Below are positions 47,612 through 55,961 of a DNA stretch of 64,000 nt, in pieces. Every line of letters begins with the position of its first letter. The first letter of the stretch is position 1. Where the stretch lies: assembly GCA_002300355.1 (NCBI GenBank), contig NSGV01000001.1, positions 1,302,001 to 1,366,000 on the forward strand, in the 5' to 3' direction. The position numbers and the translations under genes are program-made. The DNA comes from Streptomyces sp. TLI_235 (GTDB lineage: Bacteria > Actinomycetota > Actinomycetes > Streptomycetales > Streptomycetaceae). The notes under the pieces were generated by a model. It was not told where the DNA came from and made no database searches. It saw only the letters and a list, made by a program, of their open reading frames with translations.

Positions 47612-47717
47612 GCGGCTCAGCCTACGGCCTGGGTGCCCGGTGGGGCGCGGGTGCCCATCGGGTGTGCGTTCAAGGGATGTGATGACCGTTCGGGCCCCGG
47701 CACGGGAGAATGGCGGC

Positions 47718-48698
47718 ATGATCGTCGATTGCGCCACGTACCGGGACGGCCGCCGGGTGGAGGGCCCCGCGGATTTCTCGGACGCGCTGGACGCCGTCCG
47801 GGCCGCCGGTGACGGCTTCCTGTGGATCGGCCTGTACGAGCCCTCGACGGAGGAGCTCGACCTGGTCTCCTCCGAGTTCGGCCTGCACCCGCTGGCGGTG
47901 GAGGACGCCCTGACGGCCGCGCACCAGCGCCCCAAGCTGGAGGTCTACCCGGACGCGCTGTTCACGGTGGTCAAGACGCTGGGCTACCGGGACGCGGACC
48001 ACTCGGTGGAGACCGGCGAGGTGCTGGTCTTCGTCGGCGACGCCTTCGTGATCACCGTGCGGCACGGACAGGTCAGCCCGCTGGGCGGGCTGCGCAAGGA
48101 GCTGGAGGGCCGGCCCGAGCTGCTGAAGCTGGGCCCCGCCGCGGTGCTGTACGCGGTCTGCGACCTGGCGGTGGACACCTACCTGGACCTGTCCGCGACA
48201 CTGCTGGCCGACCTGGACGAGCTGGAGGCGGAGGTGTTCGCGCCGGGCCGCACGCGCGGCGTCGCCGAGCGGATCTACGCCTTCAAGCGGCAGGTCGTGG
48301 CCTTCCGGCGGGCCAGCGCGCCGCTGCTGGACCCGGCGACCCGGCTGGTGCGCGGCGGCGTGCCGTTCGTCCCCGACGACCTGCAGCCCTATCTGCGGGA
48401 CGTGCTCGACCACCTGACCAAGGCGAACGAACAGGTCGAGGCGCTGGACCGGCTGCTGTCGGACATCCTGAGCGCCAATCTGGCCCAGGTCAGCGTGCAG
48501 CAGAACAACGACATGCGGAAGATCTCGGCCTGGGCCGCGCTGGCGGCGGTGCCGACGATGATCGCGGGCATCTACGGGATGAACTTCCAGTACATGCCGG
48601 AGCTGCACCAGCCCTGGGGCTACCCGGCGGCGCTGGTCCTGATGGCACTGGTCTGCTGGGTGCTGCACCGCTCCTTCAAGCGGGCGGGCTGGCTCTGA
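47718..48698 (+). CDS. corA: CorA-family magnesium/cobalt transporter
   Basis: A 326-residue CorA channel. The long N-terminal cytosolic domain ends in two C-terminal transmembrane helices with the signature YGMN between them (about residue 287) and the loop MPE. FAPGRTRGVAERIYAFKRQVVAFRRA is part of the long stalk helix. ATG at 47718 with GGGAGA upstream; an in-frame start 38 codons upstream lies over the opposite gene's start and was rejected. It is divergent from the mshC operon across a 106-bp gap. Confidence 0.92.
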   Translation: MIVDCATYRDGRRVEGPADFSDALDAVRAAGDGFLWIGLYEPSTEELDLVSSEFGLHPLAVEDALTAAHQRPKLEVYPDALFTVVKTLGYRDADHSVETGEVLVFVGDAFVITVRHGQVSPLGGLRKELEGRPELLKLGPAAVLYAVCDLAVDTYLDLSATLLADLDELEAEVFAPGRTRGVAERIYAFKRQVVAFRRASAPLLDPATRLVRGGVPFVPDDLQPYLRDVLDHLTKANEQVEALDRLLSDILSANLAQVSVQQNNDMRKISAWAALAAVPTMIAGIYGMNFQYMPELHQPWGYPAALVLMALVCWVLHRSFKRAGWL

Positions 48699-48710
48699 CG
48701 CCGGCCCGCA

Positions 48711-48737
48711 CCGGGGCGGTCGCGGGGACCGCCCCGG
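48711..48737. terminator. Bidirectional terminator, corA / LLM oxidoreductase gene
   Basis: Perfect 11-bp inverted repeat CCGGGGCGGTC / GACCGCCCCGG with a 5-base loop between convergent genes. Confidence 0.75.
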
Positions 48738-48761
48738 GCGTGGCCGGCCGGGCCCGGACGG

Positions 48762-49808
48762 TCAGGCGAGGCCGGCGCGCTCCAGGGCCTCGACGCCGGT
48801 GCGCAGGGCGGTGATCCGCTCCTCCAGGGTGAACCCGGCCGGGGCGAGGGTGAGCGTGGTGACGCCGGCGTCGGCGTAGGCCTGCATCCGGTCGGCGATC
48901 CGCTCGGTGGTGCCGAGCAGCGCGGTGGCGTCGATGAGGTCGTGCGGGACGGCGGCGGCCGCACCGGCGTAGTCCTTGGCCAGGTACCTCTCCTGGACCT
49001 CGTCGGCGGCCTGCTCGTAGCCCATGCGGCGGGCGAGCTGGTTGTAGAAGTTCTTCTCCTTGCTGCCCATGCCGCCGATGTACAGGGCGGCGTAGGAGCG
49101 CTGGCCGTCGGCGGCCGCCTTGACGTCCTCGCCGACCGAGATGGCGACGGTCGGGCAGAGGTCGAAGCCGTCGAGGGTCTGTCCGGCCTTGGCGCGGCCG
49201 GCCCTCAGCGGGTCGATGGAGAGCGCGGCGTGCTCCGGGGCGAAGAAGATGCCGAGCCAGCCGTCGGCGATCTCGCCGGTCTGCTCCAGGTTCTTCGGGC
49301 CGATCGCGGCGATGTACAGCGGGATGTGCTCGCGGACGGGGTGCACGGTGAGCTTCAGCGGCTTGCCGGGTCCGCCGGGCAGCGGCAGCGTCCAGGTGGC
49401 GCCCTCGTGGACGACCCGCTCGCGGGCCATCGCCTTGCGGATGATCTCGACGTACTCGCGGGTGCGGGCCAGCGGCTTGTCGAACTTGACGCCGTACCAG
49501 CCCTCGGAGACCTGCGGTCCGGAGACGCCGAGGCCGAGCCGGAAGCGGCCGCCGGAGAGGGTGTCCAGGGTGGCCGCGGTCATCGCGGTCATGGTGGGGG
49601 TGCGGGCCGGGATCTGGAAGATCGCCGAACCGACGTCGATCCGCTCGGTCTTCGCCGCCACGTAGCTGAGGACGGTGGCCGCGTCGGAGCCGTACGCCTC
49701 GGCGGCCCAGCAGACCGAGTAGCCGAGGCGGTCGGCCTCCTGGGCGACCGCGATGTTGTCGGCGTCCATGCCGAGTCCCCAGTAGCCGAGGTTGATGCCC
49801 AGTCGCAT
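48762..49808 (-). CDS. LLM-class F420-dependent oxidoreductase
   Basis: A 348-residue TIM-barrel luciferase-like monooxygenase of the F420-using branch. RLGINLGYWGLGMDADN is the usual N-terminus, SVCWAAEAYGSDAATVLSYVA, GSAIFQIPARTPTMTAMTAATLDTLSGGRF-like segments (read in parts) and the LGLGVSGPQVSEGWYG turn place F420. ATG at 49808. Such enzymes reduce or oxidise diverse compounds; the substrate is not evident. Divergent from the aldo/keto reductase gene. Confidence 0.9.
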   Translation of the reverse strand: MRLGINLGYWGLGMDADNIAVAQEADRLGYSVCWAAEAYGSDAATVLSYVAAKTERIDVGSAIFQIPARTPTMTAMTAATLDTLSGGRFRLGLGVSGPQVSEGWYGVKFDKPLARTREYVEIIRKAMARERVVHEGATWTLPLPGGPGKPLKLTVHPVREHIPLYIAAIGPKNLEQTGEIADGWLGIFFAPEHAALSIDPLRAGRAKAGQTLDGFDLCPTVAISVGEDVKAAADGQRSYAALYIGGMGSKEKNFYNQLARRMGYEQAADEVQERYLAKDYAGAAAAVPHDLIDATALLGTTERIADRMQAYADAGVTTLTLAPAGFTLEERITALRTGVEALERAGLA

Positions 49809-50016
49809 AGCGTGCCCACGCCTTCCGTTCGGTCCTTGCGGCGAGGGTAGCCGCGCCGCCGAACCAAAGGCTACTGGCCGGTAGGAGTGTCCTGCGTCAC
49901 GTCGCCGCGCGGGTCGTCCACCACGCCGTGTACCCCGGCCGCTACGCTCTGCCGACGTGGGGGCCTCCCCCACCTGCGCTTTTCAGCCACGACAGCACGA
50001 CAGAGGGGCCCTCCCG

Positions 50017-50997
50017 ATGGAACAGCGCCACCTCGGCAGGACGGGCCTGAGGGTGAGCAGGCTCGGCCTCGGCACCATGACCTGGGGTCGCGACACCGAC
50101 GAGCACGAGGCCGCCGAGCAGCTCAAGGTCTTCGCCGACGCCGGTGGCACCCTGATCGACACCTCCGACGAGTACGCCGACGGTGGCGCCGAGTACCTGC
50201 TCGCCCGCCTCACCGAGAGCCTCGTCCCGCGCGCCGAGCTGGTCATCGCCACCAAGGCCGGCGCCCGGCCCGGCCCCGGCCGCCGCCGCGACGCCTCGCG
50301 CGGACACCTGCTCGCCGCCCTCGACGCCTCGCTGCGCCGCCTCGGCACCGACCACGTCGACCTCTGGCAGGTCGACGGCCACGACCCGGCGACCCCGCTG
50401 GACGAGACCCTGCACGCCCTCGACATCGCCGTCACCAGCGGCCGCGCCCGGTACACCGGGGTCTGCGACTTCAGCGGCTGGCAGCTCGCCAAGGCCGCCG
50501 CCCGGCAGCAGGGCCACCCGGCGCGCGTGCCGCTGGCCGGCGCACAGCTCGAGTACTCGCTCCTCCAACGCGGCCTGGAGCGCGAGGTCCTCCCGGCGGC
50601 GCTGGACGCCGGGGTGGGGCTGCTCGCCTCCTCGCCGCTCGGCCGGGGCGTGCTCACCGGCAAGTACCGGCACGGTGTGCCGCCGGAGTCCCGCGGCGCC
50701 TCGCCGTACCACGCCGGCATCGTCCAGCCCTATCTCGGCGAGCGTTCCCGGCGGATCGTCGACGCCCTCGCCACCGCCGCCGACGGACTCGCCACCAGCC
50801 CGCTCAAGGTCGCCCTCGCCTGGGTCCGCGACCGGCCCGGGGTGGCGAGCGCACTGGTCGGGGCCCGCACCTCGGCCCAGCTGCAGACAACCCTGTCGGC
50901 GGAGGCCCTTACGCTTCCGGGTGAGATCCGCGGTGCGCTGGACGACGTCTCGGCGCCGGTGCACCGCTACCCGGACCAGGGCTGGACGGAGCTGTGA
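50017..50997 (+). CDS. Aldo/keto reductase family protein with altered catalytic His site
   Basis: A 326-residue (alpha/beta)8 NADPH-dependent oxidoreductase family member. QRHLGRTGLRVSRLGLGTMTWG is the family N-terminus; IDTSDEYADGGAE gives catalytic Asp and Tyr (about residues 50 and 54), VIATKAG the catalytic Lys. Where most relatives have LWQVHAWDP-type sequence with the catalytic His, this protein reads LWQVDGHDP, so the His position is Asp and a His follows two residues later. ASSPLGRGVLTGKY and IVGAR-like ALVGARTSAQ bind NADPH. ATG at 50017. It is 24 bp upstream of the RecD-like gene. Confidence 0.87.
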   Translation: MEQRHLGRTGLRVSRLGLGTMTWGRDTDEHEAAEQLKVFADAGGTLIDTSDEYADGGAEYLLARLTESLVPRAELVIATKAGARPGPGRRRDASRGHLLAALDASLRRLGTDHVDLWQVDGHDPATPLDETLHALDIAVTSGRARYTGVCDFSGWQLAKAAARQQGHPARVPLAGAQLEYSLLQRGLEREVLPAALDAGVGLLASSPLGRGVLTGKYRHGVPPESRGASPYHAGIVQPYLGERSRRIVDALATAADGLATSPLKVALAWVRDRPGVASALVGARTSAQLQTTLSAEALTLPGEIRGALDDVSAPVHRYPDQGWTEL

Positions 50998-51021
50998 GCC
51001 GTCGGCCATGAGGAGACATCG

Positions 51022-53010
51022 ATGACGCAAGCGGAGCACAGCGCCCCGGAGCGGCAGGCCGAGGCGGTCGCCGCGCTGGCCGAGGCGATCCGCGCGGCGG
51101 GGGCGTCGTCGGGGCCCGCCGCCGAGCCCGCCGGCCCGGCCGCGCCGCGCACGGACGAGCAGCGCGCCACCGCGCTCGCGGCCGCCGCCGAGGTGCTGAC
51201 CGCCGGCGGCGCCCCCGCCGACCTGGCCGGACCGGCCGTCGCCGCCCTCGGCGAGGCCGCCGCCCAGCAGCTGCACGAGGACCCGTGGGCCGTGCTCGCG
51301 CTGCCCGGGGTGCGCCCCGAGCAGGCGGACGGCTTCGCCCGTGGCCTGCTCGGCCCCGCCGCCGGGCCGGGCGACCCGCGCCGCGCCGCCGCCCTGGTGC
51401 CCTGGCTGCTGGAGCAGGCCGCCCTGCGCGGCCACTCCGCCCAGGAGATCGGCGAGGCCGCGACCGGCCTGGAGCGGCTGCACTTGCCGGACCCGGCCGC
51501 CGCCCTGCAGGAGGTCGTGGTGGACGGCCGGGTGATGGCCTTCCAGGAGGAGCTCCCGGGCCACCACGGCAGCGACGAGGAGGAGCCGCCGACCCGCACC
51601 CTGCTCGCCCTGGAGCGCCTGGCGCTGGCCGAGGAGAGCCTCGGCGAGGGCCTGGTCCGGCTGCAGTCCACCCTCGTCCCGGGCACCGACGACCTCCCCG
51701 GCGCCGAGGACACCGAAGCCGGCGAGGACGGCGAGGGCACCGAGGACTCCGTCGAAGGCGAGGACGCCGGCGAGGGCGAGGACTCCGGCGAGGGCGGCAC
51801 CGAGGTGCCCGCCGCCCCCGGCCCGGCCGCCTGGGAGGCCGCCGCCGCGGCCGCACCCTCCTCCTCCGCCACCGCGCTGATCCGCGCCGTCGCCGAGGAC
51901 GCGCTGGTCGCGCACACCGGCGGCGAGGCCTCCCGCGCCGAGGTCGCCGCCCTGCTGCGCGCCGCCGACGGCCTCGGCCTGCGTGCCTGGGCCGGCACCT
52001 GGACGGACCACGGCCGCGCCGTGCTCGCCGACCTGCTGGCCGGCTCCCCCGCCGCCGGCCGCCTGGCCACCCTGGCCGAGCTGCTCGGCTCGGGCGGCCC
52101 CGGGCGCGCCGAGGACGGCACACTCGCGCTCGACCTGCTGGTCGTCCCGGACGCCCAGCTTCTCGACGTCGAGCTGGCCGCGACCCTGCTGGAGGCGCTC
52201 GGCGACGGCACCCGGCTGGTGCTCAGCGGCGACCCGAACCAGCTCTGGTCGGCCGGCCCCGGCCGGTTCCTGGCCGACCTGATCGCCGCCAAGGCCTGCC
52301 CGGTCGTCGCCTCCCGCACCCCCGACCCGGGACCGATCGGCGAGCTGATCTCCGGCATCTCGATCGGCGAGCTGCAGCCCGTCGACGCGCCGGACAAGGA
52401 GGTCGTGGTGCTGGGCGTCCAGGACGCCGGCGAGGCCGTCCACCGGGCCGTCCAGCTGCTCGCCGACTCCATCCCGCGGGCGCTCGGCATCCCGGCCGAG
52501 CAGGTCGTGCTGATCACCACCGGGCACGGCGGCGGCGCCGGCACCCGGGCGCTCAACGCGGCGGCCAAGGCACGGCTGAACCCCGGCCCGGGCGCCTTCG
52601 GCGGCTTCGACCCGGGGGACCGCGTCGCCTGGTCGCCCGCCCCGGGCACCACCCTGCCCGGCCGGGTTCTCGACGGCGACGGCGCCGGCCTGCACATCGA
52701 GCTGTCCGACGGCAGCCGGCTCACGCTGTCCCCCGCGCAGGTCGCCGGGCTCCGGCACGGCTGGGCGCTCACCGCGCACCAGGCGGTCGGCCGGCGCTGG
52801 CCCGGCGCGGTCGTCGTGGTGCCCGGAGACGCCGCCGCGGGGCTCACCCGCCAGTGGGTCTACACGGCCTTCGGCCGCGCCGAGCGCCACCTCTCGGTGG
52901 TGCACCCGGCCGGCCCGCTGCTCGCCCAGGCGATCGCCGAGCGCCCCGCTGCGCCGCGCACCACCCGCCTGCGGGCGATCCTCGCCGAGCACACCGGCCA
53001 GGAGGCCTGA
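51022..53010 (+). CDS. RecD2-like helicase homologue that appears to lack a P-loop (helix-hairpin-helix protein)
   Basis: A 662-residue protein with the outline of RecD2/TraA-type helicases. N-terminal helix-hairpin-helix-like region (about 80-175, LALPGVRPEQADGFARGLLG), an acidic Glu/Asp/Gly linker (about 228-262), then a helicase-like part. LLVVPDAQLLD (about 375) sits where LLVVDEASMLD-type Walker B normally is, followed by VLSGDPNQLWSAGPG (motif III). GWALTAHQAVG and VYTAFGRAERHLSVV match motifs V and VI near the C-terminus. I see no GxxGxGKT anywhere, so ATP hydrolysis is doubtful. Length is close to RecD2. It may act in DNA binding or regulation. ATG at 51022. Confidence 0.75.
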   Translation: MTQAEHSAPERQAEAVAALAEAIRAAGASSGPAAEPAGPAAPRTDEQRATALAAAAEVLTAGGAPADLAGPAVAALGEAAAQQLHEDPWAVLALPGVRPEQADGFARGLLGPAAGPGDPRRAAALVPWLLEQAALRGHSAQEIGEAATGLERLHLPDPAAALQEVVVDGRVMAFQEELPGHHGSDEEEPPTRTLLALERLALAEESLGEGLVRLQSTLVPGTDDLPGAEDTEAGEDGEGTEDSVEGEDAGEGEDSGEGGTEVPAAPGPAAWEAAAAAAPSSSATALIRAVAEDALVAHTGGEASRAEVAALLRAADGLGLRAWAGTWTDHGRAVLADLLAGSPAAGRLATLAELLGSGGPGRAEDGTLALDLLVVPDAQLLDVELAATLLEALGDGTRLVLSGDPNQLWSAGPGRFLADLIAAKACPVVASRTPDPGPIGELISGISIGELQPVDAPDKEVVVLGVQDAGEAVHRAVQLLADSIPRALGIPAEQVVLITTGHGGGAGTRALNAAAKARLNPGPGAFGGFDPGDRVAWSPAPGTTLPGRVLDGDGAGLHIELSDGSRLTLSPAQVAGLRHGWALTAHQAVGRRWPGAVVVVPGDAAAGLTRQWVYTAFGRAERHLSVVHPAGPLLAQAIAERPAAPRTTRLRAILAEHTGQEA

Positions 53011-53025
53011 GCGCTCGCCGCGCAT

Positions 53026-53063
53026 GCGTGAGGGGCGGGGCCCGCAGGCCCCGCCCCTCACGC
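53026..53063. terminator. Bidirectional terminator after the RecD2-like gene
   Basis: Perfect 17-bp inverted repeat (left arm begins GCGTGAGGGG, right arm ends CCCCTCACGC) with loop CGCA between convergent genes. Confidence 0.85.
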
Positions 53064-53077
53064 GCTCACGCCGCCGC

Positions 53078-53695
53078 TCACGCCTCCGGATCGAAGGCGT
53101 CCGGGTCCTCGTCGTAGACCTCGCTGACGTCGAAGCGGCAGATCAGCAGCTGCGGATCGGCCCCGTCGAACGGCTCGGGCAGCCACTCGCCGGGCTCGGC
53201 GGGCTCGGCGGCGGAGACCCACAGTGTGGAGTCGCCCTCCTCCAGCCCGAACTCCTCGCAGCGTGCCGCGATCTCGTCCGGCTCGTACTCGCCGAAGAGC
53301 ACCCCGATCGCCGCGTTCACACCGCCGGCGGTGTCGCCGCCCGGGGTGAGCGATTCGTCCACCCGCTCGGCCTGGGCCCGCAGCCGCTTCGGGTCGGCCA
53401 CCAGGTAGTCGCGGCGGATCAGCACGCTGATCGCCTCGGGCTGCTCCGGCCCGAGATAGCCGCCGTCGCCGCCGTCTCCCGGCACCTCGAAGGGGGTCAC
53501 CTCGTCGTAGACCTCGTACAGCAACTGGTCGTAGGTGATGGCTGCCGCCGCCAGATCCTCGTAGGCGGCGACCACGGCCGGATCGCCCTCCTCGGTGGTG
53601 CCGGCCACGGCCTCAAGGTGCCGGTCGATCGCGGCCTTGACCGCCTCGGCGGCGGCCCGTACCTCATTGATGGTGAGCTGCGCGGCATCAGACAT
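53078..53695 (-). CDS. Conserved acidic hypothetical protein (205 aa)
   Basis: A 205-residue, strongly acidic soluble protein without signal peptide or membrane segment. Residues about 5-75 are helical and Ala/Glu-rich; 90-135 carry a region around PEAISVLIRRDYLVADPKRL; the C-terminus ends in Asp/Glu/Pro-rich sequence. I do not recognise the family beyond its wide presence in streptomycetes. ATG at 53695. It is convergent with the RecD2-like gene and alone on its strand here. Confidence 0.7.
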   Translation of the reverse strand: MSDAAQLTINEVRAAAEAVKAAIDRHLEAVAGTTEEGDPAVVAAYEDLAAAAITYDQLLYEVYDEVTPFEVPGDGGDGGYLGPEQPEAISVLIRRDYLVADPKRLRAQAERVDESLTPGGDTAGGVNAAIGVLFGEYEPDEIAARCEEFGLEEGDSTLWVSAAEPAEPGEWLPEPFDGADPQLLICRFDVSEVYDEDPDAFDPEA

Positions 53696-54056
53696 GGTGC
53701 AGACGCTATCCCGCCCCGGTGACCACACGCACAGGGGTTGTCACCTACGCCCGCGAATTCGCGACAACTTCCGCCCCGATGTCCGATCCGTATGCTTCTG
53801 CACCCTGCCGGCGTACGCCCCGATCAGGCCGGAAATCCCTCCGACGAGCAGCCCCGCCGGCCCGGAGGGACGGCCTCCGGCATCGACCGGCCGGCACCGG
53901 GGTATCGGTCTCGCATACCGGAACTGAACGCATGTCAGGGCGCTGCGGCGCCGGCGGGGGTGCGGAGGCCGGCGGGCGCCCCCGCGCGCGGGGTCCGACC
54001 GTCGGTGCCACGCCGTAGGCTTGCGTCCAGGCCATGGCACGAGGCAGGAGGAGAAC
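53696..54056. other. 361-bp intergenic region with no recognised gene
   Basis: Between two divergent small genes. I see no convincing coding sequence, hairpin or repeat. It presumably holds both promoters; AT-richer stretches lie around 53745-53800. Confidence 0.4.
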
Positions 54057-54266
54057 TTGACCCCACCCAAGCTGGTCCGGACCCCCGAGTACGAGTACCA
54101 GTCGCTGCGCCTGCCGCGCGGCACGAGCCGCAACGCGGCCCGCCAGCTGCTGACCGAGCACGCCGAGTACGGCCACTGGGAGCTGGACCGACTGCGGCTC
54201 TACCCGGACGGCAGCCGGACGGTCCGCCTGCGCCGCAAGATCATCCGGCAGTCCCGCAGCTGGTGA
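54057..54266 (+). CDS. DUF5703-type small basic protein (69 aa)
   Basis: A 69-residue basic protein. EYEYQSLRLPRGTSRNAARQ and HAEYGHWELDRLRLYPDG are typical of the DUF5703 family found across actinobacteria. The TTG at 54057 has GGAGGAG five bases upstream, which decides the start even though TTG is rare. No cysteine or catalytic motif. The family is short, single-domain and of unknown function. It is convergent with the long chaplin gene. Confidence 0.82.
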   Translation: MTPPKLVRTPEYEYQSLRLPRGTSRNAARQLLTEHAEYGHWELDRLRLYPDGSRTVRLRRKIIRQSRSW

Positions 54267-54325
54267 CGCCGGGCCCCGGCCCGGCCGCTGAGCCGCGGGG
54301 CACAGGGACGGACGGCCCTGGACAC

Positions 54326-54380
54326 GGCCGTGCGCCCGTGGGCGCCCCGGCGTGGCCGGGACGGCCTCGGGCGCACGGCC
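54326..54380. terminator. Bidirectional terminator, DUF5703 gene / long chaplin
   Basis: Perfect 13-bp arms GGCCGTGCGCCCG and CGGGCGCACGGCC around a 29-base inner region that can itself fold, between convergent genes. Confidence 0.6.
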
Positions 54381-54399
54381 GGGGCGGTGGACGGTCGGG

Positions 54400-55173
54400 T
54401 CAGCGCACGCCGGCCCGGGAGCGGCGGTAGAGCACGCCGCCGCCCAGCAGCAGGGCGAGGCCGGCCGGGGCGATCAGCTCCAGACCGGAGACGCCGGTGG
54501 AGGCCAGGTGGTCGGGAGTGGCGACCGGCGTGGGGGTGCCCTCGCCGGAGCGCGGTGTACCGGTGATGGGCGTCTCGGGCGTCTCCGGCGTCTTCGGCGG
54601 GGTGGGCGGGGTGGGCGGGGTGGGCGGCGGGGTCTCGGTGCAGCCGCACTCCTCCGGCTTGGTGGGCGGCGGCGGGGTCTCGTGGACGTGGGTGTTGCCG
54701 CAGGAGTTGCCGTACGCGGGATTGGCCAGGCCCACCACGTCGACGGTGTTGCCGCAGGCGTTGACCGGCGCGCTGACCGGGACGCTCACGGTGTTGCCGG
54801 AGGCCACGCCCGGCGAGTTGTTGCTGCCGCCGCTCGCGGAGGACCCGCCGGCCTGGCTGCCACCGGTGCCGGTCGAGCCCGAGGAATCCGTCGAGCCCGT
54901 CGAGCCCGTCGAACCGCCGCCGCCGTGCGAGACGTTGCCGCACTGGTTGCCGTAGGCCGGGTTGAGCAGCCCGATCACGTTCACGGTGTTGCCGCAGGCG
55001 TTGACGGGAATGTCCACTGGGGCCTGCACCGCGTTCCCGGAGGCGACACCTGGGGAGTTCGTCGCGACCCCCTGGGCCTCGCTGCCGGCCGCGTACGCAT
55101 AACCCGCGGTGGAGGCCAGCACACTGCCGGTGGCGACGGCGGTGAGGATTCCCCTCTTTGCGACCTGTCGCAT
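54400..55173 (-). CDS. Long chaplin (two chaplin domains, sortase signal)
   Basis: Chaplins are secreted amyloid proteins that coat aerial hyphae of streptomycetes. This 257-residue form has a signal peptide (1-28, ending GYAYA), two chaplin domains (about 30-75 and 110-155, each with a conserved pair of Cys around CGNTVNVIGLLNPAYGN and CGNTVDVVGLANPAYGN), a Gly/Ser linker between them, a Pro/Thr/Glu stretch, the sortase motif LASTG (about residue 226), a hydrophobic anchor and a positive tail (RRSRAGVR). ATG at 55173 with GGGGAG. It would be linked to peptidoglycan by a class E sortase. Confidence 0.93.
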   Translation of the reverse strand: MRQVAKRGILTAVATGSVLASTAGYAYAAGSEAQGVATNSPGVASGNAVQAPVDIPVNACGNTVNVIGLLNPAYGNQCGNVSHGGGGSTGSTGSTDSSGSTGTGGSQAGGSSASGGSNNSPGVASGNTVSVPVSAPVNACGNTVDVVGLANPAYGNSCGNTHVHETPPPPTKPEECGCTETPPPTPPTPPTPPKTPETPETPITGTPRSGEGTPTPVATPDHLASTGVSGLELIAPAGLALLLGGGVLYRRSRAGVR

Positions 55174-55328
55174 TGACTCCCCTGATTCGTCTGATAGTCG
55201 GAATTCCTGACGAGGGCCTCGCCGGTACACCGCACAACGAGCGGTGCGGAGATAAGTTGAGCCGGACGCCGCACCTTCATCCGATCGAGTGAGGGACACC
55301 CCGACGGCGCTTGCCACCCGGAGACGGA

Positions 55329-55365
55329 CGTGCCCCGAGCGGGATTCCCGCCGCTCGGGGGCACG
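55329..55365 (-). terminator. Terminator of the short chaplin gene
   Basis: Stem CGTGCCCCGAGCGG / CCGCTCGGGGGCACG with one bulged G, 35 bases past the short-chaplin stop codon. Confidence 0.65.
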
Positions 55366-55399
55366 CGCCAGAAGACCGGGATCAGCACCCGGGCACCGC

Positions 55400-55639
55400 T
55401 CAGACGTTGGCGCAGCTGTTGCCGAACGCCGGGTTGAGCAGGCCGATCACGCTGAGGGTGTTGCCGCAGACGTTGACCGGGACGTGCACCGGCACCTGGA
55501 TCAGGTTGCCCGACAGCACGCCCGGGGAGCCGACCGCGACACCGTGCGCGCCGGCGCCGTGCGCTGAGGCCGCACCGGCGCCGGCCAGCACCAGACCACC
55601 GGTGGCGGCGGCGACGGCGGCGATCTTCTTGACCTTCAT
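55400..55639 (-). CDS. Short chaplin
   Basis: A 79-residue secreted chaplin: signal peptide (1-27, ending ASAHG) followed by one chaplin domain (about 36-79) with both cysteines (VNVCGNTLSVIG and GNSCANV at the C-terminus). Presence of the Cys pair resembles ChpH rather than the Cys-less ChpE. It assembles with long chaplins on the hyphal surface. ATG at 55639 has a perfect AGGAGG. An 8-bp hairpin (GCAGCCCG / CGGGCTGC, 55660-55681) lies in the mRNA leader just before the ribosome site. Confidence 0.93.
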   Translation of the reverse strand: MKVKKIAAVAAATGGLVLAGAGAASAHGAGAHGVAVGSPGVLSGNLIQVPVHVPVNVCGNTLSVIGLLNPAFGNSCANV

Positions 55640-55659
55640 GAGTCCTCCTGGTCGGTTCC

Positions 55660-55681
55660 GCAGCCCGTTCCCCCGGGCTGC
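55660..55681 (-). promoter_or_regulatory. Hairpin in the 5' leader of the short chaplin
   Basis: Arms GCAGCCCG and CGGGCTGC with a 6-base loop, about 14 bases before AGGAGG. It could modulate mRNA stability or translation. Confidence 0.45.
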
Positions 55682-55843
55682 ACACAGGAGTGAACGACAC
55701 TGCTGCGAACGGGGTACGGAGGAGATTCCGCATTCACTCGCAGCGGTGATGATCCGAACAGATAGACGGCCATGGGAAAGCAAGCGGAATCGTTTCTTCA
55801 AAGCCTTTCGATGACGTCCTAAATCATTCCCTCGTACCATGCG

Positions 55844-55880
55844 CACGGCCCGCCCCGGGGAAGTCCCGGGGCGGGCCGTG
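55844..55880 (-). terminator. Terminator of the M20 peptidase gene
   Basis: Perfect 16-bp inverted repeat (CACGGCCCGCCCCGGG and its complement) with a 5-base loop, 82 bases past the stop codon. Confidence 0.75.
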
Positions 55881-55892
55881 GCGGGCCGTGAC

Positions 55893-55943
55893 CGGTCGGC
55901 CGGTCGGTCGGTCGGCCGGTCGGTCGGCCGGTCGGCCGGTCGG
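55893..55943. repeat. CGGT/CGGC tetranucleotide simple repeat
   Basis: About 13 consecutive CGGY units (Y is T or C) between the M20 terminator and its stop codon. Confidence 0.85.
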
Positions 55944-55961
55944 ACAGATGTCGGAGCGGCG

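Noticed and set aside
53741..54133. Small minus-strand frames in the gap before the DUF5703 gene
   Set aside because: Arg/Pro/Gly-rich translations without ribosome sites; judged non-coding.
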